The notes under the pieces were generated by a model. The model had not been told where the DNA came from and did not search any database. It was given only the letters and a program-made list of their open reading frames with translations. Below are positions 17,840-26,045 of a DNA stretch of 59,296 nt, piece by piece (the first letter of the stretch is position 1; the number at the start of each line of letters is the position of its first letter). Both the position numbers and the translations under genes were made by a program. Origin of the DNA: an uncultured Lentisphaeria bacterium (GTDB lineage: Bacteria > Verrucomicrobiota > Lentisphaeria > Victivallales > UBA1829); the NCBI GenBank assembly GCA_949282305.1, contig CASDPB010000066.1, positions 1 to 59,296 on the forward strand, read 5' to 3'.

Positions 17840-18727
17840 TCACTTGACGTATTTGCCGATGATGAGATCAAGTTCTTTCCTGAGACGGGGCGCAATGGCC
17901 TCTCCGTGCGTGATGATCGCTCCGTCGAGGGCATGTCCGCAGGAACACTGCCGCCTGACGGCTGGGAAGGCCTCCGCCATGTGTGCGATGATCCGTTTCG
18001 CGAGGGCGATGTTGGCGGCGAAGTTCTCCCGGATCATATTGACGGTGACAAACTCATTATGCGGATGCCAGGAGTCGTAATCCGTCACCATTGCGATGGA
18101 ACTGTAACAGATTTCTGCCTCGCGTGCCAGTTTGGCTTCCCCCAGATTGGTCATGCCGATCACGTCGAACCCGAGCCGGTGATAGATGCGGGATTCCGCC
18201 GCCGTTGAAAATGCCGGGCCTTCCATGTTGACATAAGTGCCTTTCCGGTGGACGACGGGACGTTTTGCAGTTTCGGGCAGTTCCGCGACCGCTTTCTCGG
18301 AAACGACGGCGGCGAGCTCTGCAAATTCCGGACAGACCGGATTCGCAAACGCAAGGTGCGCAACGATCCCCCCGCCGAAAAAAGTGTGCGCGGAACTCTG
18401 CTTTGTCCGGTCGTAAAACTGGTCGATGACGACAATGTCGCGCGGCGAATACTGTTCCTGGAGGCTTCCGACCGCGGAAATGCTCAGAATATGGGTGACG
18501 CCGAGCTGTTTGAGTGCATATATATTGGCTTTATGGTTGATTTCGGACGGCAGAATGGTATGCCCTCTGCCGTGCCGGGGCAGAAAATAAAGAGTTGTCC
18601 CGCCGATGGTGCCTTCCGTAATTTCATCGGAAGGTTTTCCGAACGGAGTCTCTGCCGCATGTGCCCGGCGGCATTCCAGGCTGTCCAGTTTTTCCAGCCC
18701 GCTGCCTCCGATGATTCCTAATTTCAT
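17840..18727 (-). CDS. mtnP: S-methyl-5'-thioadenosine phosphorylase
   Basis: Phosphorolysis of methylthioadenosine to adenine and methylthioribose 1-phosphate, in polyamine by-product recycling and methionine salvage. The 295-residue protein has the N-terminal phosphate loop GIIGGSGLEKL, the FLPRHGRGH motif, the phosphate-site SAVGSLQEQYSPRDIVVIDQ and the MEGPAFSTAAESR base-binding motif. These place it with MTAP/PNP class II enzymes. AGGAGATAG lies before the ATG at 18727. Other methionine-salvage genes are absent nearby. Confidence 0.9.
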   Translation of the reverse strand: MKLGIIGGSGLEKLDSLECRRAHAAETPFGKPSDEITEGTIGGTTLYFLPRHGRGHTILPSEINHKANIYALKQLGVTHILSISAVGSLQEQYSPRDIVVIDQFYDRTKQSSAHTFFGGGIVAHLAFANPVCPEFAELAAVVSEKAVAELPETAKRPVVHRKGTYVNMEGPAFSTAAESRIYHRLGFDVIGMTNLGEAKLAREAEICYSSIAMVTDYDSWHPHNEFVTVNMIRENFAANIALAKRIIAHMAEAFPAVRRQCSCGHALDGAIITHGEAIAPRLRKELDLIIGKYVK

Positions 18728-18908
18728 AATACTATCTCCTGCTGAATCGTTGCAATCAAAGAAAAATAACATAATCAGCACGTTTTTTCAAATGTCGGAG
18801 CGGATTGTTTTAAGGAAAATGAAAAGTTGCGGCATTTTGAGATTGTAAATCCCGAAGCGGCGTATTACTTTAATTCGGATTCACGGGAATAAAAAATGAG
18901 GATGACCC

Positions 18909-20150
18909 ATGCGGAAAATATTTTTTGCCCTGCTGGCGGCGATTCTCCTGCCGCCGGCTTCTGCCGATGATTTTGAGGATTTTGAACAGGCGGCGGCGAC
19001 GGTTGCCGCCAACTACAACCGCGCGGTGGATTCCCGCGGGACACGTTTCGAGACCAGTTACAAACAGCACGTTGCCAGTATGTGCGGGCTTGCCAGGAAG
19101 GTGCAGCGCGTGATCGACCGCATGAAGCTGGGCGATGACTTGAATCTGGTGGGGATCTCGGAGGAAATCCGCTTGATCTATGAGGAAAACAACAAGGATT
19201 TCAAGGCGAACAGGAAGGAGCTGAAAAAAATGGTCGGGCGTTCCGGGGATCCCGCCACGCTGTTTAAAATCCTTGCGGCGGACATCAGAAATCTGAAGAC
19301 AATGCGCTTTACCACGGATGACGGCGGTTCCATCAAGGAGTCGCTGGAGACGAAGCGGCGTCTGATCGCTTATGACCGGATCCTGAAATTTTTCATGAAA
19401 TATCAGGCGGCATACCGGAAATCCAAGGATGACGAATCCTTCATGAAACTGTTTGACCAGCGGATGACGGTGCTGAAAAAACTGGGGGACGCCCTGGGAA
19501 TTTATCTGCGCGCGAAGCATCCGAATTCGGGGATGCGTATCAACATTCAGGCGGAAACCGACATCATGCTCAAGAATTTCTATGCGCTTTACGAGTCTCA
19601 GAAAAAGAAGAAGACTTATACCGTGAAGCGTGCAGGCGGTTCCACGACCGTCAACGCGATCTCTTCCGAAATGCACTTCGCCCTTCAGAACATCCGGACA
19701 TTTCTGATTGAACTGAACAATGCCGGCTTTGAGACGGATCCCCCTTTGAGCGGCAGGGAACAGGAGGAAAACGGCGGCAAGGCGGAAACCGCCTCTCCGG
19801 AGAACCCGTATGAAAAGATGTCCTATGCCGAACTGACTGCGGAACTGACCCGGCGGCGGAAGGAGATTTACCGTTCCAATACCTCCATGGACGGCTTTGA
19901 CCGGGAGGCGCTTGCCGCCTATCTCGCCACATTGTCGCGGGAACAGCGCAGGAAATACAGCAAGTATCTCAGGGAATACCAGGCTTCCGGCTACAAAAAC
20001 AGTCAGGCGACCCGTTCGGCAATTCTCCAGCTGCATACACAGCTGATCAGCGGGGAAAACACCATGTCGGCAAAGGAGATGGCGGATATTCTCAAAAAGA
20101 TGGACAGAAAGAAAGAGAAAGAGGAAAAAGAGCTTGATGTGCTGGACTGA
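18909..20150 (+). CDS. Secreted hypothetical protein, helical and coiled-coil-rich
   Basis: A 413-residue protein with a signal peptide (positive start, hydrophobic FFALLAAILLPPASA, likely cleavage after residue 19). The rest is strongly charged and predicted helical. Long lysine/glutamate-rich stretches suggest coiled coils, especially at about 65-110 and at the C terminus, which ends KKMDRKKEKEEKELDVLD. No enzyme motif is recognised. GAGGA stands 8 bases before the ATG. It is followed 42 bases later by an AraC regulator on the same strand, but there is no evidence that they share a function. Confidence 0.75.
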   Translation: MRKIFFALLAAILLPPASADDFEDFEQAAATVAANYNRAVDSRGTRFETSYKQHVASMCGLARKVQRVIDRMKLGDDLNLVGISEEIRLIYEENNKDFKANRKELKKMVGRSGDPATLFKILAADIRNLKTMRFTTDDGGSIKESLETKRRLIAYDRILKFFMKYQAAYRKSKDDESFMKLFDQRMTVLKKLGDALGIYLRAKHPNSGMRINIQAETDIMLKNFYALYESQKKKKTYTVKRAGGSTTVNAISSEMHFALQNIRTFLIELNNAGFETDPPLSGREQEENGGKAETASPENPYEKMSYAELTAELTRRRKEIYRSNTSMDGFDREALAAYLATLSREQRRKYSKYLREYQASGYKNSQATRSAILQLHTQLISGENTMSAKEMADILKKMDRKKEKEEKELDVLD

Positions 20151-20192
20151 CAGGCAGCGTTTCATCAATGATTCTGAATGAGGTGTCTTCCC

Positions 20193-21104
20193 ATGGAGAT
20201 CAATCCTGATGTGAAAAAGAGTATTTTTGAGTCTCATGACGCCTGGAGCGCCTCGGGGCTGCTTTTTGCGTCCCGGAAACCGCTTCTTCATTCGATGCTG
20301 GTCGGATGCGGTTACGAAACCCGTTATTCCACCAACTACGATTTCAGCGGACTTTCCCGCGGCGCCGCCGAATTTGTCATTTTCCAGTATACCATATCCG
20401 GGGAGGGGTCCCTGGATTATGAGGGGCGCACGTTCAAGATGAGGGCAGGGGACGCCATGCTGGTTCATGTTCCGCACGACCACCGCTATTATCTGGCTCC
20501 GGATTCCAAGTCATGGCGTCTTCTCTTCTTTACCTTGTCCGGCAGGGAGGCTGTCCGTCTGATGCGTGAGGCGGAAATGCTCTACGGTCCGATTATTCAT
20601 CTCAAGATGGATTCCCCGCTGCTGAACTATGTTTTTTCCGTCGTTGCGGAATTGCAGAAAACGGGAATGCGTTCCCCGTTTCAGGCATCGGCGATCGCAT
20701 ATCAGTTCGTCATGACCCTGCATGAGTGTTTTTCATACGATTCTTCACACGGAACACCGCAGGACAAGACATTCATCCGGACGGTTCTTGGATTCTGCAC
20801 GAAGCATCTGGCGGATGACATCAGCGTTGATGACATTGCCCATGCCGCGGGATACAGCCGTTACCATTTTTCCAGAATTTTCCATCAGCTTTACGGAATG
20901 CCGCCCTCAAAATTTCTTGCCGAGCTGCGTTTGAAGTCCGCAGTCCGCATTCTCCAGATGGAGTGCTGCACAATCAAAGAGACCGCCGCCCGCTGCGGCT
21001 TCAAGGATGAAAGTTACTTCTGCAAAGTGTTCCGCAAGGCGCATGGAGTTTCTCCCGACGCCTTCCGTCAGGTGCCGTCGAGGAAAACAGCGGATCGTGA
21101 TTGA
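20193..21104 (+). CDS. AraC-family transcriptional regulator
   Basis: A 303-residue regulator. The N-terminal half (about 20-160) is a cupin-like sensor domain with GEGSLDYEGRTFKMRAGDAM and HVPHDHRYYLAP. The C-terminal half (about 195-295) has two helix-turn-helix units, with ISVDDIAHAAGYSRYHFSRI and IKETAARCGFKDESYFCKVF, the classic AraC/XylS signature. The ligand is likely a carbohydrate, judged only by family. The start at 20193 has GAGGTG upstream; an in-frame ATG at 20178 is possible. No obvious target operon lies next to it. Confidence 0.88.
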   Translation: MEINPDVKKSIFESHDAWSASGLLFASRKPLLHSMLVGCGYETRYSTNYDFSGLSRGAAEFVIFQYTISGEGSLDYEGRTFKMRAGDAMLVHVPHDHRYYLAPDSKSWRLLFFTLSGREAVRLMREAEMLYGPIIHLKMDSPLLNYVFSVVAELQKTGMRSPFQASAIAYQFVMTLHECFSYDSSHGTPQDKTFIRTVLGFCTKHLADDISVDDIAHAAGYSRYHFSRIFHQLYGMPPSKFLAELRLKSAVRILQMECCTIKETAARCGFKDESYFCKVFRKAHGVSPDAFRQVPSRKTADRD

Positions 21105-21168
21105 CATGCCGTGATGCGCGGATTTTTTCCGGATGAAGTGCTTTACCGCAAAACAGGATTGAACGAAA

Positions 21169-21242
21169 TGGAGCGGGTGAAGGGAATCGAACCCTCATAC
21201 TCAGCTTGGGAAGCTGGTGCACTGCCACTGTGCTACACCCGC
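21169..21242 (-). tRNA. tRNA-Gly (anticodon CCC), CCA encoded
   Basis: On the minus strand the 7-bp acceptor stem is GCGGGTG with CACCCGC, the T arm contains GGGTTCGATTCCC, and the anticodon loop is TTCCCAA between CAGC and GCTG, giving anticodon CCC. The 3' CCA is present in the DNA (21169-21171). The first anticodon-stem pair is a C-A mismatch. The gene is 74 bases long. Confidence 0.93.
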
Positions 21243-21254
21243 TGGGGATGCAGT

Positions 21255-21282
21255 AACATACTCTGCTTTTTGCCGCAGTCAA
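21255..21282 (-). promoter_or_regulatory. tRNA-Gly promoter
   Basis: TTGACT (21277-21282), a 16-base spacer and TATGTT (21255-21260) on the minus strand place the start of transcription a few bases before the tRNA 5' end at 21242. Confidence 0.55.
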
Positions 21283-21304
21283 GGGCAAATTGCATGGAAA
21301 ATAC

Positions 21305-21340
21305 AAAAAAAAACCGGAACCCGTGAAAAAGGTTCCGGCT
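21305..21340 (-). terminator. Ferredoxin gene terminator
   Basis: On the minus strand AGCCGGAACC and GGTTCCGGTT form a GC-rich stem with a 9-base loop, followed by a run of about nine T. It lies 16 bases after the ferredoxin stop codon. Confidence 0.85.
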
Positions 21341-21355
21341 TTGAATCGAATGCGA

Positions 21356-21526
21356 TTACTGAGAGATCGCTTCCGCGGGGCATTCGCCGACACAGGCACC
21401 GCAATCAATGCACTTGCCGTCATCAACGTTTGCTTTTCCGTCGACCATGGAGATCGCTTCAACCGGGCAAGCGCCTGTACAGGCTTCGCATCCGACGCAT
21501 TTTGTTTCATCAACTTTAGCTGCCAT
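21356..21526 (-). CDS. 2[4Fe-4S] ferredoxin, 56 residues
   Basis: A small bacterial-type electron carrier. It starts MAAKVDETKCVGCEACTGAC and carries two clusters of the form CxxCxxCxxxCP: C10, C13, C16 and C20, then C39, C42, C45 and C49. The two halves are an internal duplication (CVGCEACTGACPVEAIS and CIDCGACVGECPAEAIS), as in clostridial ferredoxins. AGGAGG stands at ideal distance before the ATG, a good promoter lies at 21579-21607, and a terminator follows, so this is a complete single-gene unit. The partner enzymes (for example pyruvate:ferredoxin oxidoreductase or hydrogenase) are not in this window. Confidence 0.96.
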   Translation of the reverse strand: MAAKVDETKCVGCEACTGACPVEAISMVDGKANVDDGKCIDCGACVGECPAEAISQ

Positions 21527-21578
21527 GATAAAATCCTCCTGTTTTGAGTTCTTGAAAAAAATAAAACCAAAGTCCGGT

Positions 21579-21607
21579 ATAATAGCCCGTTATTCGGTTT
21601 TCGTCAA
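21579..21607 (-). promoter_or_regulatory. Ferredoxin promoter
   Basis: TTGACG (21602-21607), a 17-base spacer and TATTAT (21579-21584) on the minus strand, about 50 bases before the ferredoxin start codon. Confidence 0.65.
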
Positions 21608-21656
21608 GCCTTTTCGGTGTTTTTTCATGAGATTTCTGTTTTGTTCGGACAGTGAA

Positions 21657-21686
21657 AGGTCTTCCGGTGTTTTTGCCGGAAGACCT
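21657..21686 (-). terminator. Hairpin after the S24-like gene, no U-tract
   Basis: AGGTCTTCCGG and CCGGAAGACCT pair perfectly over 11 bp around an 8-base loop, 20 bases beyond the stop at 21707. It is another strong gene-end hairpin without a T run. Confidence 0.55.
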
Positions 21687-21706
21687 CCGGAAAGTCGTGG
21701 GGATTG

Positions 21707-22423
21707 TTATTTCTCCACGAGACGGTCGTCAACCCAGCGGAACTTCGCCAGGTCAAGATTGATTTCGATCACGGGATACATCCACATGATGCAGGCGGAG
21801 TTTTCTTTGGCGTTCCATTCGTATGTCTTGCCGCTTCCGTTGACCGCGGAAAGTTTTACCTGATTATCTTCCCGCGAGTAGTGGCGGATCACAATCTCGT
21901 TGGTGTCGCGCAGTTTTGCCACCACCGTATCACCGTTCTGCGCATATTCTCCGCTGGCGACCAGAAGAACCGTTCCAAGGGGGAAATCCCCGCATTTTGC
22001 TGTTTCGTCCAGCTCGATCGCGAAATAACCGGGTTTTACGTCATGTGCGAACAATGCGCTTTTTCCCCCAAGATTTTTTGCATAGGTGACGGGGGATTCT
22101 ATGGTCGGGTCGAAGTCGGCGAACTGGGAAATGGCTGCAATCGGCGCTTTATTGATTCTGGACGGTTGTTCCGCCGCATAAGTGGCTGATTCCTCACGAA
22201 GCATGTACCGGGGTCTGTCATACGGATTTCCGTGCATAAAGGGCTTGAGTTCGTGACGGAGCTTGCTGGTCCAGAGCTGTCCGCTGATGTTTCCGGTTTT
22301 ACCGTTTTTCCAGAAAAGAATGGTGCTGTGGGCAATGCCCAGATGTTTGGCAAACTGCGTGATATTGCCATAATGATCAATGGCGTTGTCAATCGCTGTC
22401 AGAATTTCAGGAGTGACTTTCAT
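21707..22423 (-). CDS. Helix-turn-helix protein with S24/LexA-like C-terminal domain
   Basis: A 238-residue protein organised like phage cI/LexA repressors. The N terminus has a DNA-binding helix-turn-helix with NITQFAKHLGIAHSTILFWK. The C-terminal domain (about 115-235) has the beta-rich S24 layout with FPLGTVLLVASGEYAQNGDT and VVAKLRDTNEIVIRHYSRED. The usual G-D/M-S-M nucleophile position appears replaced by ETAKCGD, so no serine nucleophile is visible where expected. It may be a non-cleaving regulator. No phage genes are nearby. A candidate promoter TTGAAA-N17-TATGTT lies at 22520-22548 on the minus strand. Confidence 0.7.
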   Translation of the reverse strand: MKVTPEILTAIDNAIDHYGNITQFAKHLGIAHSTILFWKNGKTGNISGQLWTSKLRHELKPFMHGNPYDRPRYMLREESATYAAEQPSRINKAPIAAISQFADFDPTIESPVTYAKNLGGKSALFAHDVKPGYFAIELDETAKCGDFPLGTVLLVASGEYAQNGDTVVAKLRDTNEIVIRHYSREDNQVKLSAVNGSGKTYEWNAKENSACIMWMYPVIEINLDLAKFRWVDDRLVEK

Positions 22424-22519
22424 GTGATTTCCCTTTCGTTTGTCGCTCAGACTGTTTTTCAGAAAAAACTAAGTTTCCTGGTTGCATCCCTCTGCGAAAA
22501 AAGTGTTCCCTGCGTTCAT

Positions 22520-22548
22520 AACATAGCATGGCGGCAACATTTTTTCAA
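22520..22548 (-). promoter_or_regulatory. Candidate promoter of the S24-like regulator
   Basis: TTGAAA (22543-22548), a 17-base spacer and TATGTT (22520-22525) on the minus strand, about 100 bases upstream of the start codon. Confidence 0.45.
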
Positions 22549-22720
22549 AGATGAATGGTGAAAATAGTCATGTAATTTTCCGAGATTCAAGTTTATTTAA
22601 ACCTCTTTCCGTTTTCATGTGGAGTCTTCTTTCTGCTCAGACAGCGGAAAAGCGGAAAAGTTATCCGCGTGAAAACAAAAACAGAAAAAATATCGGAAAA
22701 TTGTTTTCTGTCTGCCGGAC

Positions 22721-22748
22721 TTGACAAAAGCTCTTCTTCTGCAATATT
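22721..22748 (+). promoter_or_regulatory. Promoter of the SLC12-like transporter
   Basis: TTGACA (22721-22726), a 16-base spacer and AATATT (22743-22748) stand 45 bases before the ATG. The 370-base region 22424-22793 also holds an imperfect inverted repeat (ACAGAAAA with TTTTCTGT, about 22681-22712) just upstream, and no further gene. Confidence 0.55.
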
Positions 22749-22793
22749 AAGGGCGGACCATCAAGAAACATTTACTTTACGGGAGAGGCAAAG

Positions 22794-25064
22794 ATGATTT
22801 CAGATCATGACAATCAGTCCAATGGTGCCGTGAATTCCGGACATCGCTTCGGCACCTTTTACGGCGTTGTCCTGCCGTCCTTACTGACAATGCTCGGAGC
22901 AATTATGTTCCTGCGCGTCAACTACATCACCGGAAGAGCGGGCCTTGTTTACGCGCTTGCCATTCTTGCCGTTGCGATCAGCATTGTCATGGCGACGGCG
23001 CTTTCCATATCCGCGATTTCCTCCAATACTCCGGTCAAGGGCGGCGGAGTCTATTTTCTGATTTCACGCACTCTCGGACCCGGTTTCGGCGGTTCCATCG
23101 GGGTTACACTGTTTCTTGCCCAGGGAATTTCCATTCCGTTCAACATTCTTGGATTTGCCGAAGCCGTCTGCAGCGATTTTCCCGCCGCGGCTCCCTATTA
23201 TCTGTTCCTTGCACTGGCGACCGGAGTGATTCTCGGGTGCATCACGTTTTCCGGAGCGGATCTCGCAATGAAGTTTCAGCTGTTGATCTTCATTGCTCTC
23301 GCAATCGGCATTCTTACGATGTTTTCCGGTGCGCTGGGGCATATCAGCCCGGAAACCTTTCAGGCGAATCTGGAACCGGTTCCGGAAGCCCGCTTCGGGC
23401 GTCTTTTCGCCGTGTTTTTTCCTGCCGTGACCGGTATCATGGCTGGCGTGAACATGTCCGGCGACTTGAAGGATCCCTCCCGGTCAATCCCGAGGGGAAT
23501 CATCATAACGATTCTGCTGGGGGGAGGGCTTTATCTGCTTGAATTTCTCTTGTACGGCGCGGCATTCGACCGCAATGAGCTGATGCGGAATCCCTACAAG
23601 GTCATTGTCGACAACGCGCCGTTCGGAACCGGTTATCTGATTTCGCTCGGGGTGATCGCGGCGACGATTTCGACAGCGCTGGGGCTGTTTGTCTGTGCGC
23701 CGCGCGTGCTTCAGGCACTTGCCAGGGACAGTATTTTTCCGCAGCTTTCCGCTCTTGCCAAAGGATATGGGGAACACAATGAGCCGCGCCGCGCCACATT
23801 GGTTCTGGCGGTTGTCACAATCGCGATTCTGCTCTGGGGCGGTTCGGAGGGGCTGAGTCCGACCGGCATGAGCACCGGAATGAACATGGTTGCGGAAATC
23901 GCCTCCATGTGTTTCCTGCTGACTTACGCGATGGTGAATCTTGCGGCTTTTGTGGAGTCCTACGGAGCCAATCCGTCGTTCCGTCCCCGTTTCCGTTTTT
24001 TCCACTGGTCGATTGCAATGTATGGCTTCATCGCCTGCATTCTGGTCGCGTTTTATATCGACTACATTGCGGCGACGGCCGCGCTGGTGATTGCGTGGGG
24101 GCTTTTCCTCTATATCAAGCACCGTCAGTTTGAAGTGGATTTCGGGGATGCCCGGCGCGGTTTTCTCTATTCAAGAATCCGCATGAATCTCTATAAACTT
24201 GCCAGAACTCCGGTGCATCCGAAAAACTGGCGTCCCACAATGGTGATTCTGTCCAGCCGTCCGGAGACGCAGTTTTATATGCCCTACTTCGCCACGATGC
24301 TGGAATCCGAACGGGGCATCATTTCAATGGTGCAGTTCGTGGAATGCCGTGAGGACAGCGAGGCATTCGGAATGCGCGATCAATACCGGAAACAGCTTGC
24401 AGGCATTCTGGAGCAGCATGAAATCTACAGCGTTTTCCCCGAGGTGGTGGTCTGCAGGGACTTCGACAAGGCACTCTATGTCTTCCTGCAGTCGCATCTG
24501 GTCGGACCGCTGAAGCCGAATATCGTGATGATGGGATTTCCCGACAACAGGGAACGGATCGATCAGAACATCAGGCATATCCGGACGATTCAGACGCTTC
24601 ACATGAGCTGCGTCATGATGCACAATTTCGATCCTTGCCGGCGACTGCTCCGCCGTGTCGTCCGCGGACGTGTGGACATCTGGTGGCGCGGCACCAACAA
24701 CATATCCCTGATGCTGATTCTTGCCAATCTCCTTGTGAATGCTCCGCTGTGGCAGGGAACGACTCTGCGCATTCTCCGTGTGGCGGAATCGGAACGGGAA
24801 GCCGATACGCTGCGCGAAGAACTGGAAAGCATTGTGGAGTCCGCACGAATCAAGGCGGCTGCCTGTGTGTTTACGGCGGACGAGCCGTTCTATCTGGTGC
24901 TGCGCAGGGAATCGGCGAATGCCGCCGCAGTCTTCATCGGTCTCTGCCCGCCGGATTCGGACGAGGAGTTCCATAAAATCTTTCAGCGCTTCAATATCAT
25001 GCTGGAGGGAATGCCTCCCGCATTTGTCGTAACCTCTTCCGGCGGAGCCGATCTGCGGGCATAG
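22794..25064 (+). CDS. APC-superfamily transporter, SLC12-like (cation-chloride cotransporter type)
   Basis: A 756-residue inner-membrane transporter. The first 450 residues carry about twelve hydrophobic helices in the APC fold. The start FGTFYGVVLPSLLTMLGAIM and the next helix FLRVNYITGRAGL match the opening of SLC12 cation-chloride cotransporters, as does TPVKGGGVYFLISRTLGPGF. The remaining 300 residues form a soluble C-terminal domain with NWRPTMVILSSRPETQFYMP and DIWWRGTNNISLMLILANLL, again as in the SLC12 C-terminal domain. The substrate (K+, Na+, Cl- or an amino acid) cannot be fixed. It has its own promoter. Confidence 0.85.
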   Translation: MISDHDNQSNGAVNSGHRFGTFYGVVLPSLLTMLGAIMFLRVNYITGRAGLVYALAILAVAISIVMATALSISAISSNTPVKGGGVYFLISRTLGPGFGGSIGVTLFLAQGISIPFNILGFAEAVCSDFPAAAPYYLFLALATGVILGCITFSGADLAMKFQLLIFIALAIGILTMFSGALGHISPETFQANLEPVPEARFGRLFAVFFPAVTGIMAGVNMSGDLKDPSRSIPRGIIITILLGGGLYLLEFLLYGAAFDRNELMRNPYKVIVDNAPFGTGYLISLGVIAATISTALGLFVCAPRVLQALARDSIFPQLSALAKGYGEHNEPRRATLVLAVVTIAILLWGGSEGLSPTGMSTGMNMVAEIASMCFLLTYAMVNLAAFVESYGANPSFRPRFRFFHWSIAMYGFIACILVAFYIDYIAATAALVIAWGLFLYIKHRQFEVDFGDARRGFLYSRIRMNLYKLARTPVHPKNWRPTMVILSSRPETQFYMPYFATMLESERGIISMVQFVECREDSEAFGMRDQYRKQLAGILEQHEIYSVFPEVVVCRDFDKALYVFLQSHLVGPLKPNIVMMGFPDNRERIDQNIRHIRTIQTLHMSCVMMHNFDPCRRLLRRVVRGRVDIWWRGTNNISLMLILANLLVNAPLWQGTTLRILRVAESEREADTLREELESIVESARIKAAACVFTADEPFYLVLRRESANAAAVFIGLCPPDSDEEFHKIFQRFNIMLEGMPPAFVVTSSGGADLRA

Positions 25065-25296
25065 AGGGCGCCCGCCTGAAACGGGTGTCTGCATCAGGCG
25101 ATGGCGCATGGCGCGGGCTTTCCTGTCTCTTTTTTCTGGATATTTTTCTTGCTTTTTTCTTTTGCTGTGCTATCTTTAAGAAAGAAATTCTGTGTCATGA
25201 CCTGGCGTTGTGCGCGGAGTGCCGGACACAGGGCGCTCACAGGAACGCGTGCAAAGGCATCTTCTGAAAAGAAAAAGGAAAGAAAGGATAAAACCA

Positions 25297-25926
25297 ATGG
25301 GACTGTCGGAACTGTCCGGCAGCACCTCTATGCGGGCGTGTCTGCGCATTTTTCTGCGGATATGTGCCGCTGCGGTGCTGTGTATCAGTGTGCCCGCTTC
25401 GGCGGGAGATTCCGGGGAGAATCGGTTTGACGCGATTATTGATGAAGTCGCGGGCACTTACAACGTGGATCCTCTCCTGATTAAAGCGTTGGTATGGCAT
25501 GAAAGCCGTTTCGATCCGCTTGCAAAGGGCTGCTCCGGAGAAATCGGGCTCATGCAGATCAAAATGGTGGTGGTTCAGGACTGGGCGGAAGCCAAAGGCG
25601 TGAAGATTCCTTCCCGTGCGGAGGTGTTTGACCCTTATGTCAACATTGAAATCGGAACCTGGTATTTTGCCCGCGCTCTCAATAAATGGCGGGAAAGCAC
25701 TCATGCGCTGCTGCTCGCGCTGGGAGAATATAACGCCGGTCCCGGACGTCTGCGCCGCTGGATCAGCCGTTGCAACGGAAACAAGGAACTGGCGATTTCC
25801 CGTTCCGCTTCCGCCGATTACGTCAAGTCGATTCGGAACAAATATCTGGAATATGCGATCGAACAGGCGGGAGTTCTTGCCTCCTCCGCGGAACACGGAA
25901 ACTGGAAGACGGCTTTTTCCCGGTGA
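25297..25926 (+). CDS. Lytic transglycosylase (SLT domain)
   Basis: A 209-residue exported enzyme predicted to cleave peptidoglycan glycan strands. A signal peptide ends near VLCISVPASAGD. The SLT domain (about 45-190) has the catalytic glutamate in LVWHESRFDPLAKG, then GEIGLMQIKMVV, YVNIEIGTWYFARAL and LGEYNAGPGRLRRW, in the order of the soluble lytic transglycosylase family. The start at 25297 has AAAGGA upstream and gives a proper signal peptide; the frame from 25210 would add an unlikely basic leader. The 230 bases between it and the transporter show no other gene. Confidence 0.88.
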   Translation: MGLSELSGSTSMRACLRIFLRICAAAVLCISVPASAGDSGENRFDAIIDEVAGTYNVDPLLIKALVWHESRFDPLAKGCSGEIGLMQIKMVVVQDWAEAKGVKIPSRAEVFDPYVNIEIGTWYFARALNKWRESTHALLLALGEYNAGPGRLRRWISRCNGNKELAISRSASADYVKSIRNKYLEYAIEQAGVLASSAEHGNWKTAFSR

Positions 25927-26045
25927 TTCTTTTTCCTGTTTGAAGCCTTTGTTTTTATGACTCCGTTTCCGTCATGCGCAGTGCCGTGACAGCCGGGCAG
26001 GGCGGGATTTTCTGTCGCGTCTGCCCGGTTTCCGCCGGAGGCGAA

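Noticed and set aside
18870-20483. 537-residue minus-strand open frame
   Set aside because: Antisense to the signal-peptide-bearing protein and part of the AraC gene; no start context or motif.
22560-22793. Possible riboswitch in the leader of the SLC12-like transporter
   Set aside because: An inverted repeat is present, but no conserved core of the c-di-AMP, Mg2+ or other known classes can be seen.
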